Positions 1 through 6,651 are shown, numbered from the stretch's first letter. The stretch: DNA of 9,951 nucleotides from Natronohydrobacter sp. (GCA_007117255.1 SKGU01000050.1:1-9951); one strand, 5' to 3'. Numbers and translations: made by a program. The notes: generated by a model not told the origin, from the sequence alone.

Positions 1-20
1 ACTGTCTTGCGCAGTTTCAT
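1..20 (-). CDS. aroK: Probable shikimate kinase, first codons only (partial)
   Basis: Only the first seven codons lie in the window. An ATG reads leftward from position 20 and gives Met-Lys-Leu-Arg-Lys-Thr-Val. A GAGG ribosome-binding sequence (minus strand, about 27-30) sits at normal spacing upstream. This start resembles the N-terminus of alphaproteobacterial shikimate kinases, where a Lys-Thr-Val-Val strand runs into the P-loop. Shikimate kinase phosphorylates shikimate in chorismate synthesis. From memory, aroK is a common divergent neighbour of xerD in Rhodobacteraceae, which supports the call. The P-loop itself is outside the window, so the identity is a reasoned guess from seven residues and context. 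Confidence 0.45.
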
Positions 21-60
21 GCCAATCCTCACACCCTCGTGACCTGTCGTTCAACTTTTG

Positions 61-89
61 TTGGCCAGTCTGTTTATTGTCGTGTTAAT
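61..89 (+). promoter_or_regulatory. Candidate promoter for the small-protein/secreted-protein/xerD operon
   Basis: TTGGCC (61-66) and GTTAAT (84-89) are separated by 17 bases, and each matches four of six consensus positions. Transcription would start near 96 and leave a leader of about 80 bases containing the hairpin at 117-139. It is a weak match, but it is the best-spaced pair I could find in the divergent gap. Confidence 0.25.
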
Positions 90-102
90 GCGGCAATGTC
101 GA
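73..102 (-). promoter_or_regulatory. Candidate sigma-70 promoter for the leftward (aroK-side) gene
   Basis: On the minus strand, TCGACA (plus 97-102) is one mismatch from the -35 consensus. It lies 18 bases from AATAAA (plus 73-78), which matches four of six -10 positions. Transcription would begin about 45 bases before the ATG at position 20. It overlaps the candidate rightward promoter, so the two directions may compete. This is pattern matching only. Confidence 0.3.
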
Positions 103-116
103 CCGCAAAACCCCGT

Positions 117-139
117 TTGCCCGCCATCCTTGGCGGCAA
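117..139. other. Leader hairpin upstream of the small membrane protein
   Basis: The left arm 117-126 pairs with the right arm 131-139 (nine pairs, one bulged C) around a TCCT loop. The core CCGCCA/TGGCGG is perfect. No run of T follows on the plus strand, so it does not look like an ordinary intrinsic terminator. Its place in the probable 5' leader suggests an RNA-stability or regulatory role, which is inference. Confidence 0.4.
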
Positions 140-175
140 GAGAGAGGGAACAGGCATTATGAAAGGCAGGCGCGC

Positions 176-310
176 ATGCGATATATTTTCCGACTGGTGC
201 TGATCCTCGTGATCCTCGCGGCAATTGCAGTCGTGGGCTATTCCTATGTCGGCGATCTGTCGCCAGAGCGCGGCACTGTGGAAACGCCCGTCACGCTGGA
301 GGTGAATTGA
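176..310 (+). CDS. Small single-span membrane protein, 44 residues, conserved-hypothetical type
   Basis: The start ATG at 176 is preceded by GGCAGG at about 5 bases. The product begins with a short basic N-terminus (MRYIFR), then a hydrophobic helix of about 18 residues (roughly 7-24). A short polar tail follows, containing Gly-Asp-Leu-Ser-Pro-Glu and ending Val-Thr-Leu-Glu-Val-Asn. The basic residues before the helix predict the tail is periplasmic. I recall small proteins of this design at the same place in other Rhodobacteraceae, but I know of no function. The stop TGA (308-310) overlaps the TTG start of the next gene by four bases, and the Shine-Dalgarno sequence of that gene is inside this one. 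The two are therefore probably translationally coupled and may act together at the inner membrane. It is too short for many gene finders. Confidence 0.7.
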   Translation: MRYIFRLVLILVILAAIAVVGYSYVGDLSPERGTVETPVTLEVN

Positions 311-1875
311 CCATTCTGCCGCGATGCTGCCTGACCCTGTGCCTTGTGATGGCACCATTCACTGCTGTCGCGCAGCAAGACGGCACGCCGCTGACAGCTA
401 TCGACTGGCTGGAGCGCGCACTGAACACCCCACAGCCCCCGGCAGTTGCGCCCGCCCCTCCGGATACGGCGAGTGATACCAACGCACCGATCCTGCCAGA
501 TGTCCATTTCGAGGAAATTGCTGTTACGCCGCTGACAGATGCCGAACAGGATTCAGCGGGCTTGTTCACCGCCGAGCGCATCGGCTTGCCGCGCGACTTC
601 TGGGGGCCGACCCCAATTCCCGACATCGTCGAAGCTATCGACAAGCTGCCCGCTGATACCCTGCCCAGTGCTGCAAGACTAGGCTTGCGGCTATTGATGG
701 CTGAATTCGCGCCACCGGTCGATCTGTCTCCCGCCACGCGCGGTGCCTTGCTGACTGCGCGGGTAGACAAGCTTATCGCGCTCGGTGCCCTGGAGCAGGC
801 CAGCCAGTTGATCGAAGCGGCGCAAGATACATCTGCCGCCTTGCGTGCGCGCGCCTTTGACATCGCCCTGCTGCTGGGTGAAGAGGATCGCGCATGCCAT
901 GAAATGAGCGGGCAGGTGTCGGCTGGCGAAGGTCAGGCCGCGCAGATTTTCTGCATGGCGCGGCGCGGCGACTGGCAAAGCGCATATTCCAGTCTGCGCG
1001 TCGCCAAAAGTCTGGGAATGATCACCTCAAGCGATGCGGCCCTGCTGACCCGGTTTCTGGAAGAAGAAGAGCTTGAGCTCACCCCGCCTCCACCGCAGAC
1101 GATCACTCCCTTGGGCTGGCGCATCATGGAAGCGCTTGGTGATCCTGTCACCACATCGGGACTACCCGTCGCCTTTGCATATGCGGATCTGCGCGGCACA
1201 TCTGGCTGGCGCGCGCAACTTGACGCCGCGGAACGGCTGACACGAGTGGAAGCAATGCAGCCAAACCGCCTGTTCGGGCTTTACACGCAACGCAGAGCCG
1301 CAGCATCAGGCGGGCTATGGGAACGTGTGCGCGCGGTCCAGACACTAGAGCGCGCCATCGCAGCGCGCGATCCTGCCAGCATCAGCGCAGAGCTGATCAG
1401 GGCATGGCCCTTGTTCACGGCCGCGGAACTGGAAAGTGCCTTCGCCACCATCCATGCTGAAACCCTGGCTGATCTGGAACTGGGTGACGAAGCCTCACAG
1501 ATTCTTTGGGAAATGCTGCTGCTGGCACAACACAGGATCGACCGTGCGGCAATGCTCTCCCCGGAAACCGGGGTTGCGCGCTTCGTCATGGCTCTGGCCA
1601 AAGGTGCTCCGCTACCAGAGATCACCACGCCGCCGATGGCTGCCGCCATTCTTCTTGGCTTCGAGGACGCGGACCTGCGTGACCCGGTGCAGGCGCAGTT
1701 GCATGATGGCGAGTTAGGCCTGATCCTGCTTGGCGCGCTGGAACTTGTTGCGCAGGCCGCAGCAGGCGATCTGCACGCAGCAACGCAGGCGCTTCAGCGC
1801 TTGCGCGCACTGGGTCTTGAGGCCGAAGCCCGTCAGATCGCAGTCGAGTTGATGCTGCTGGACCGACGGGGTTGA
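307..1875 (+). CDS. Exported alpha-helical protein of unknown function, 522 residues
   Basis: The start is TTG at 307, with GGAGG at 297-301 just upstream. The next in-frame Met (residue 15) would cut into the signal peptide. Residues 1-22 form a signal peptide with a likely cleavage after Ala-Val-Ala, before Gln-Gln, so the mature protein is periplasmic or attached outside the inner membrane. A Pro/Ala-rich linker follows (about 41-55). The rest is rich in Ala, Leu and Glu, with amphipathic helices resembling a TPR- or SEL1-like solenoid, but I could not define a clear repeat unit. Cys197 and Cys216 are 18 residues apart in the mature part and could form a disulfide. I do not recognise a catalytic motif. 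Position between a small membrane protein and xerD suggests an envelope role. It ends two bases before the xerD ATG, so one transcript is likely. Confidence 0.8.
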   Translation: MTILPRCCLTLCLVMAPFTAVAQQDGTPLTAIDWLERALNTPQPPAVAPAPPDTASDTNAPILPDVHFEEIAVTPLTDAEQDSAGLFTAERIGLPRDFWGPTPIPDIVEAIDKLPADTLPSAARLGLRLLMAEFAPPVDLSPATRGALLTARVDKLIALGALEQASQLIEAAQDTSAALRARAFDIALLLGEEDRACHEMSGQVSAGEGQAAQIFCMARRGDWQSAYSSLRVAKSLGMITSSDAALLTRFLEEEELELTPPPPQTITPLGWRIMEALGDPVTTSGLPVAFAYADLRGTSGWRAQLDAAERLTRVEAMQPNRLFGLYTQRRAAASGGLWERVRAVQTLERAIAARDPASISAELIRAWPLFTAAELESAFATIHAETLADLELGDEASQILWEMLLLAQHRIDRAAMLSPETGVARFVMALAKGAPLPEITTPPMAAAILLGFEDADLRDPVQAQLHDGELGLILLGALELVAQAAAGDLHAATQALQRLRALGLEAEARQIAVELMLLDRRG

Positions 1876-1877
1876 GC

Positions 1878-2810
1878 ATGGATGCCAACTCACACCGCTG
1901 GATTTCCACTTTTCTGGACGCGCATGCGGCTGAACAGGGGGCCACGCGCAACACCCAGCTTGCCTATGCACGGGATTTGCGCGATTTCGCAGATTGGGCA
2001 GCGCATCGCAACGCAGAGTTCATGACGCTCGCGCGCAGTGATATCGAAGCCTATCTTGTCAGTTGCGAAGCGGAAGGGCTGGCGCGAAGCACACGCGCGC
2101 GCAGACTGGCGGCGATTCGGCAGCTGTTCCGATTTGCCTATGCCGAGGGTTGGCGTCGCGATGATCCCGCGTCGCGCATCTCTGGGCCCGGCAAGTCTAA
2201 AAAGCTGCCGGTCACGCTGAGCCACTCAGAGGTCGAGGCACTGCTTGAGGCCGCGCGCAATGTGGGGCGCAGCCCGCATGACCGGTTGCGCAACACCTGC
2301 CTGCTGGAACTGCTTTATGCAACCGGGTTGCGCGTGACGGAATTGGTCAGCCTGCCCGTGGCCGCGGTGCGGGGCAACCCGCAGATGATCCTTGTGCGCG
2401 GCAAGGGCGGTAAAGAACGCATGGTGCCGCTGTCTGCGCCCGCGCGCGACGCTTTGAGCGCGTGGCTGAATGAATGGGAGCACGCCGCATCCGAATTGCG
2501 CGCAAAACGCCAGCCAGAACCCCGCTTTCTGTTTCCTTCGCGGGGCCGTGAAGGCCATCTCAGCCGGGTCGCGTTCTTCCTGCTGCTGCGCGAAATCGCC
2601 ACAGCCGCCGGGCTGGACCCCACGCGCATCAGCCCGCATGTGCTGCGTCACGCCTTCGCAACGCATCTGCTGGCCGGCGGGGCCGATCTGCGCGCGATCC
2701 AGACGCTTCTGGGCCATGCCGATGTCTCGACCACGGAAATCTATACGCATGTTCTGGAAGAGCGGCTGAAAACGCTGGTGCTGGACCATCATCCGCTGGC
2801 CAAATCCTGA
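1878..2810 (+). CDS. xerD: Site-specific tyrosine recombinase XerD
   Basis: XerD, with XerC, resolves chromosome dimers at dif in an FtsK-dependent reaction at the division septum. Numbering from ATG 1878 (310 residues), the N-terminal SAM-like core-binding domain covers about 1-100. It is followed by the catalytic domain with the full tyrosine recombinase set: Arg152 (ATGLRVTELVSL), Lys176 (RGKGGKER), His254 and Arg257 (PHVLRHAFATH), His280 (LLGHADVSTT) and nucleophile Tyr289 (IYTHV). The HVLRHAFATHLL block and LLGHADVSTTEIYTHV fit XerD better than XerC. A TTG at 1872 overlaps the previous stop, but GGGG at 1868-1871 is well spaced only for ATG 1878, so I chose that start. Length is usual for the family, with a few extra residues between Lys176 and His254 relative to E. 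coli. It is the last gene of the rightward operon and converges on the amidoligase gene. Confidence 0.95.
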   Translation: MDANSHRWISTFLDAHAAEQGATRNTQLAYARDLRDFADWAAHRNAEFMTLARSDIEAYLVSCEAEGLARSTRARRLAAIRQLFRFAYAEGWRRDDPASRISGPGKSKKLPVTLSHSEVEALLEAARNVGRSPHDRLRNTCLLELLYATGLRVTELVSLPVAAVRGNPQMILVRGKGGKERMVPLSAPARDALSAWLNEWEHAASELRAKRQPEPRFLFPSRGREGHLSRVAFFLLLREIATAAGLDPTRISPHVLRHAFATHLLAGGADLRAIQTLLGHADVSTTEIYTHVLEERLKTLVLDHHPLAKS

Positions 2811-2819
2811 CCCTGTCAG
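2807..2819. repeat. Small inverted repeat carrying the stop codons of two convergent genes
   Basis: CTGAC (2807-2811) and GTCAG (2815-2819) are perfect complements around CCT. The TGA of xerD lies in the left arm and the TGA of the amidoligase, on the other strand, lies in the right arm. Five base pairs without a T tract is too weak for an intrinsic terminator. Transcripts from both sides therefore probably run into the opposite gene. Confidence 0.4.
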
Positions 2820-3796
2820 CCCGCATCCTGCATCCGCGCCACGCTGCCCGCGTCGGCCAGCAGGCTCTCCACAGTTTGCGCGAAATCTGCACGCCGCGAC
2901 AGTATCTTCTTGCGATGTGTCTGCCATGCCTCTGACAGTGCGGCCATCAGCTTCGCATCACATGCCACATGCTCGACCAGCACCCAGCGATTCCATTCGT
3001 AGGCCAGCGACCATTGCGCATCCCCTAGCCGCGTTTCGGGCAAGCGGTAATGAAATGTCGGCCGCCCGCCCTTCAACTGATCCGGCGGCAGATCGCTTAG
3101 CGCGTCCGGGCAGGCGTCTTGCAGGGCGGGCAGCAGATCAAGGCCAAATCCGCGTGCAGGTGCAAGCCGGGCATAGGATCGAGCGAAGTCCTCCAACTGC
3201 CAGTCAGTTCGAGACGCCAGCACATCCACCAGCGCCAGAGGCCAGGGGTTGACGAAGGGCAGCAACCGCCGCGCCGGGTCCAATGGGTCAGACTGGCGCA
3301 ACCAGTCTTCCAACACTGCGAAGGCCCGCACAATCGCCATGAAAGCCGGCGTGCCTGCATCTGGCACTTCCGTGTTCAGATGCACCCCGAACCCATAGCC
3401 CAGCTTTGCCTGCGTGCCCATACCGCCCTGCTGGTGTAGCGCGTCCAGAAGCGCTTCGCATGCGGGAAGCTGGCTTTGCGACAGCGGTGCTGTGACAATC
3501 TCGACCGGGACCAGATCGCCCAAAGCCTGCGCGGCCATGTCTTCGGCCCATTTCTTGGCCAGCGAGATGTCCAGTTCAACCTTGACCTTGCCCAACACGC
3601 CGCCCATGAGGGTGATCTCACGCTCTTGACGTTCATGGACATCCCCGCCCCAGAGGTCGAGAATGATCTGCGCTGTCTGATCCACGCTCAGTCCGCCAAA
3701 TTCAATCTCGACGCCCGTGCGACGGGTTGCACTGGAACACCCGCCATGATGCGGCAAGGGCAGGAAACGGTCGCGCGGGATCTGGTCGTTCAGCAT
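2816..3796 (-). CDS. Amidoligase_2-type carboxylate-amine ligase (glutamate-cysteine ligase-like fold)
   Basis: Predicted ATP-dependent ligase joining an amine to a carboxylate; substrate unknown. With ATG at 3796 (326 residues), visible GCS/GS-like features are the N-terminal Gly-Val-Glu-Ile-Glu-Phe (acidic pair Glu30/Glu32, as in metal/ATP-binding strands of glutamate-cysteine ligases), Val-Pro-Val-Glu-Ile-Val-Thr with Glu99, and Gly-Val-His-Leu-Asn with His139. A long alpha/beta C-terminal part contains Tyr-Glu-Trp-Asn-Arg-Trp near 266-271. This arrangement matches the Amidoligase_2 Pfam family as I remember it. A GTG at 3802 is an alternative start. I prefer ATG 3796, because the AAAGG upstream is nine bases from the ATG but only three from the GTG. 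The gene follows the GGCT-like gene by 13 bases and is the last of a murD-led group. It has no signal peptide, so it acts in the cytoplasm. Family call is fairly sure; reaction is not. Confidence 0.75.
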   Translation of the reverse strand: MLNDQIPRDRFLPLPHHGGCSSATRRTGVEIEFGGLSVDQTAQIILDLWGGDVHERQEREITLMGGVLGKVKVELDISLAKKWAEDMAAQALGDLVPVEIVTAPLSQSQLPACEALLDALHQQGGMGTQAKLGYGFGVHLNTEVPDAGTPAFMAIVRAFAVLEDWLRQSDPLDPARRLLPFVNPWPLALVDVLASRTDWQLEDFARSYARLAPARGFGLDLLPALQDACPDALSDLPPDQLKGGRPTFHYRLPETRLGDAQWSLAYEWNRWVLVEHVACDAKLMAALSEAWQTHRKKILSRRADFAQTVESLLADAGSVARMQDAG

Positions 3797-3809
3797 CTGC
3801 ACTCGCCTT

Positions 3810-4256
3810 TCAGTCCTCTATGGCCTCGATCCCCGTCACGCCGATCAGCCGATACACCCAAGCCTGTGTGCCATCTTCCAGCATCATGATATCACGCCGG
3901 TATTTTCGTCCAGTCCGCTCATAACGGTCAAGACGCACCAGTTCTTCCGGCGACACGCGAAAGCGCACGCCGTCCAGCACTGTTTCTGGTGCATCCCGCA
4001 AATCACGGCGGTGGCGTTGCCAGCCGCGCAGTTGTGCAGGTTCAGCGGGCACATGACGTCCCACAACCACAAAACGCACAACCGGGTTTGTTAGGGTCGC
4101 AAACCCAAACACATAGCTGTCGTGGTCTGGCGGCGGCGGAGCTTGCGGGTCAAGCCGGGGCAAATAGACCGGCACGCGCGCAATCAAGACCCACAGACCA
4201 ACCAGCAGGACCAGAGCAACAAGCAAGGCGACAGGTTTCAACATCAGATATGTCAT
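3810..4256 (-). CDS. Membrane-anchored gamma-glutamylcyclotransferase-like (GGCT/AIG2 fold) protein
   Basis: GGCT-fold enzymes release 5-oxoproline from gamma-glutamyl amines or peptides. Here, 148 residues begin with a hydrophobic anchor (about 8-26), then a Pro-rich linker (32-43) and a GGCT-like domain. Tyr-Val-Phe-Gly-Phe-Ala-Thr-Leu-Thr-Asn-Pro (48-58) is the counterpart of the Tyr-Gly-Thr-Leu substrate loop. Leu-Arg-Gly-Trp (76-79) matches the usual helix-strand turn, and Leu-Asp-Arg-Tyr-Glu-Arg (109-114) aligns with the family's Leu-Asp-x-x-Glu-Gly, giving Glu113 as the expected catalytic acid. The Gly after it is Arg here, and Ala53 lies within the loop, so activity or substrate may differ. 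Topology is ambiguous: Lys7 precedes and Arg27/Arg34 follow the helix. The start at 4256 lies nine bases after the rarD stop and has only a weak ribosome-binding site, which suggests coupling. The gene directly precedes the amidoligase. Confidence 0.7.
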   Translation of the reverse strand: MTYLMLKPVALLVALVLLVGLWVLIARVPVYLPRLDPQAPPPPDHDSYVFGFATLTNPVVRFVVVGRHVPAEPAQLRGWQRHRRDLRDAPETVLDGVRFRVSPEELVRLDRYERTGRKYRRDIMMLEDGTQAWVYRLIGVTGIEAIED

Positions 4257-4265
4257 ACGCCAGAT

Positions 4266-5183
4266 CTAGCCCGCCCCCGGATGCGGCAAGTCCTTTGCAA
4301 GCCTTGTGGCACGGCGCTTGCGCAGCACCTCCCAGATATAGAGCGCCATCGCGCCCCAGATCATCGGAAACGCGATGCGCCGCGCCCCCTCAAACGGTTC
4401 GGCAAAAACAAAGACCGAGATCAGGAAAATCATCGTCGGGATGGTGTAGCCCGCGATTGCAATGGTCGAGAGCGTCAGCCCCTTTGCCCCATTGGCATAG
4501 AGCATCAGCGGCACAGCCGTAATGACCCCGCAGCCCAGCAGCATGACCCAATCCAGCCCGCTGGCCCTGGCCAGAAACAGATCGCCCTGAAAATGCGCCC
4601 ACACCAGAAAGCCCACCGCAAAGGGCGTCAGGATCAGGGCTTCCAGCGTAAAGCCCTGATTGGGACCGATAGGCAAGGCGCGCTTGAAAAACGCATAACC
4701 ACCCCAACTGAACACCAGCAAAAGCGCGCCAATCGGCAGTGAGCCCGTCTCAACAGTCAGCACCACAACCGCAGCACAGGCCAGCGCCACAGCGCCCCAT
4801 TGCCGGACACTGAGCCTGTCTCCCAGAAGCCCCGCCCCAAGCGCCACCACGAAAATCGGGTTGATGTAATAGCCCAAAGCCGCTTCCATGGCGCGGCCCG
4901 ACTGGATCAGCCAGACATAGGTGCCCCAGTTGACCGAAATCAGCGCGGCCGTCACAAAAGCCATGCCCAGCATCCGCGGATTGCGCAGCGCCGCGCGCAG
5001 ATCATCCGTGCGCCCCAGCCAGATCAATACGCACAGCGCGACAGGCACCGCCCAGATGATCCGATGCGCGATGACTTCAACTGTAGGAACATGCGCCAAT
5101 ATCTTGAAGTAAAATGGCAATGTTCCCCAGATCAGGAAGGCGGCTCCCGCAAAGGCAAAGCCGCGTGGTGTGTCTTCATGCAT
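4266..5183 (-). CDS. rarD: RarD-type EamA/DMT superfamily transporter
   Basis: Inner-membrane protein with about ten transmembrane helices in two EamA repeats, a drug/metabolite transporter design. The RarD subgroup is shown by the first helix (Leu-Ile-Trp-Gly-Thr-Leu-Pro-Phe-Tyr-Phe-Lys, 17-27), then Glu-Val-Ile-Ala-His-Arg-Ile-Ile-Trp (36-44), and mid-protein Leu-Gly-Tyr-Tyr-Ile-Asn-Pro. RarD was named for chloramphenicol sensitivity in Pseudomonas, but its substrate is not established. I chose ATG 5183 (305 residues); a GTG at 5198 would add five residues. The ATG overlaps the end of murD by eight bases, so the gene is almost certainly co-transcribed with murD. It stops nine bases before the GGCT-like gene. 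Being inside this group, it could export a product of the adjacent ligase, but this is speculation. Confidence 0.88.
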   Translation of the reverse strand: MHEDTPRGFAFAGAAFLIWGTLPFYFKILAHVPTVEVIAHRIIWAVPVALCVLIWLGRTDDLRAALRNPRMLGMAFVTAALISVNWGTYVWLIQSGRAMEAALGYYINPIFVVALGAGLLGDRLSVRQWGAVALACAAVVVLTVETGSLPIGALLLVFSWGGYAFFKRALPIGPNQGFTLEALILTPFAVGFLVWAHFQGDLFLARASGLDWVMLLGCGVITAVPLMLYANGAKGLTLSTIAIAGYTIPTMIFLISVFVFAEPFEGARRIAFPMIWGAMALYIWEVLRKRRATRLAKDLPHPGAG

Positions 5184-6579
5184 GCGACAGCCCCGCACGG
5201 ACTGCTGCTATGAACGCTTCACCACGTTTCTCAAAATCGGGAAACTGGTCAAAACTGGCCGCAGCGGGTGCCAGAAGCACCACATCACCCGGCTGTGCCT
5301 CGGCAATCGCAGCAGCGACAGCACGCTCCATGTTTTCAGATATCTCGTGCTGAGTTTCGCCCAATTGCAGGGCAAAATCGCGGGCGGAGTGGCCAATCAG
5401 ATAGGCTTTGGTGACACGTCCCAGATGCGGGGCCAGCGATGTGATGCCACCCTCCTTGCCCAGCCCGCCTGCGATCCAGCGAATACGATCGAAAGCTTGC
5501 AGCGCCTGAGCCGCGCTGTCAGCATTGGTGGCTTTGGAATCGTTGATGTAGCGCACCCCGCCAGCTTCAGCGACAAGCTGGCTGCGATGCGGCAGACCTG
5601 TAAAGCTGGCAAGCGCATCTTCAATCAGGCGCGGGGCCAACCCCAGAGAGCGCGCCACCGCATAGGCCGCGCAGGCATTCTGGTGATTATGCGCGCCGGG
5701 CAGACCCTGCATGGGCCGCAAATCTATGGATGCCACTTGTTTGCCGCGCCGATACTCTGACAAGAACCCCTTGCGCGCGAACACATTCCAGCCCGGACCA
5801 GAGAGTTTCTGCCCTGATGAGATCCGGATCACGCGCGCATCCTCGGCGGCTTGTGACAACTGCCCGGCCAGAAACAACCCTTCAACCTCGTCCACGCCAA
5901 TTACAGCGCGATCCGGGCCGCCCTCGGCAAACAGGCGCCGCTTGGCTGCGAAATAGCCCCCCATACCGTTATGGCGGTCCAGGTGGTCGGGCGACAGATT
6001 CGTGAAAACGGCAATATCCGGGGTCAAGGCGCGGGCCAGTTCTGTCTGGTAGCTGGAGAGTTCCAGCACGATCACTTCGCCCTCGCCGGGTGGGTCGATG
6101 GACAACACGCCCTTGCCGATATTTCCGGCCATCTGTGCGGGGCGGCCCGCCGCTGTCAGAATATGGTGAATCAGCGCCGTCGTGGTGGATTTCCCATTGG
6201 ATCCGGTGACAGCCACCACCTTTGGCGGCTGGTCGAATATCATCGTTGAAGGCGTAGAAAAGCTGCGGAAAAACAGGCCGATATCATTGTCTACCGGTAC
6301 GCCTTCGGCAAGTGCCTTGGCGATGATGCCATTTGGCGTGGGGTAAAGATGCGGAATGCCGGGACTGGTGATCAGCGCGGCCACATGGGACCAATCGACA
6401 CTGGACAGATCGTGCAAGGCCAGTCCCGCCGCTTCGGCATTGGCGCGGGCTTCGGGGCTTTCATCCCAGGCCAGCGGGGTGGCGCCACCGGCGGCCAGCG
6501 CGGCGCAAGTTGCCAGACCGGAACGACCCAACCCCAGTACGGCAACCTGCTGTCCTTCATGGCCCTGCACTGCGATCAT
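5176..6579 (-). CDS. murD: UDP-N-acetylmuramoyl-L-alanine--D-glutamate ligase MurD
   Basis: Cytoplasmic ATP-dependent ligase adding D-glutamate to UDP-MurNAc-L-Ala in peptidoglycan precursor synthesis. Counting from ATG 6579 (467 residues, a little longer than E. coli MurD), the N-terminal Rossmann-like domain has Gly-Leu-Gly-Arg-Ser-Gly (16-21). The Mur ligase P-loop is VTGSNGKSTT (124-133). Glu173 in Glu-Leu-Ser-Ser-Tyr-Gln and the segment NLSPDHLDRH (194-203) are as expected, and Lys213 in Ala-Ala-Lys-Arg is the likely carbamylated lysine. C-terminal markers are Gly-Leu-Pro-His-Arg (328-332) and YINDSKATN (344-352), which bind D-glutamate. Upstream in-frame starts exist (ATG 6594, further codons to 6660), but only ATG 6579 has a good AGGA site eight bases away. 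It leads the minus-strand group and is followed by rarD with an eight-base overlap. It is not next to mraY or ftsW here, since a divergent permease lies upstream. Confidence 0.97.
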   Translation of the reverse strand: MIAVQGHEGQQVAVLGLGRSGLATCAALAAGGATPLAWDESPEARANAEAAGLALHDLSSVDWSHVAALITSPGIPHLYPTPNGIIAKALAEGVPVDNDIGLFFRSFSTPSTMIFDQPPKVVAVTGSNGKSTTTALIHHILTAAGRPAQMAGNIGKGVLSIDPPGEGEVIVLELSSYQTELARALTPDIAVFTNLSPDHLDRHNGMGGYFAAKRRLFAEGGPDRAVIGVDEVEGLFLAGQLSQAAEDARVIRISSGQKLSGPGWNVFARKGFLSEYRRGKQVASIDLRPMQGLPGAHNHQNACAAYAVARSLGLAPRLIEDALASFTGLPHRSQLVAEAGGVRYINDSKATNADSAAQALQAFDRIRWIAGGLGKEGGITSLAPHLGRVTKAYLIGHSARDFALQLGETQHEISENMERAVAAAIAEAQPGDVVLLAPAAASFDQFPDFEKRGEAFIAAVRAGLSHA

Positions 6580-6606
6580 GGCGGTTTTCCTCATGCGTTG
6601 TGACCC

Positions 6607-6612
6607 ATCATA
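6607..6612 (-). promoter_or_regulatory. Candidate -10 element for murD
   Basis: TATGAT on the minus strand matches five of six -10 positions and lies 28 bases before the murD ATG. I could not find a convincing -35 at 16-18 bases. TTGCAC is present but 21 bases away. The element is suggestive only. Confidence 0.25.
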
Positions 6613-6622
6613 TCTGGGCCAA

Positions 6623-6651
6623 TTGATGAACATGTGCAAGACTGGTCTGAT
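6623..6651 (+). promoter_or_regulatory. Candidate promoter for the GntP-family permease
   Basis: TTGATG (6623-6628) and TCTGAT (6646-6651) are exactly 17 bases apart, and each matches four of six consensus positions. The palindrome at 6653-6662 falls directly after the -10 element, where a bound repressor would block initiation. The leader would be about 50 bases. Confidence 0.3.

Noticed and set aside
291..863. Open frame of 190 codons on the minus strand, Ser/Ala-rich
   Set aside because: It is a shadow of the 522-codon exported-protein gene, which has a signal peptide and a good ribosome-binding site.
2226..2927. Open frame of 233 codons on the minus strand opposite xerD
   Set aside because: It is antisense to an unmistakable XerD, its composition is that of a GC-rich shadow frame, it lacks family motifs, and it also crosses into the amidoligase gene.
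3448..3457. GAAGCGCTTC palindrome resembling a LacI-type operator
   Set aside because: It lies inside the amidoligase coding sequence with no nearby promoter. AAGCGCTT also occurs within the gene at about 1130-1138, so it arises by chance here.
5170..5760. Open frame of 196 codons on the plus strand opposite murD
   Set aside because: Antisense to conserved MurD motifs, with no ribosome-binding site or recognisable domain.
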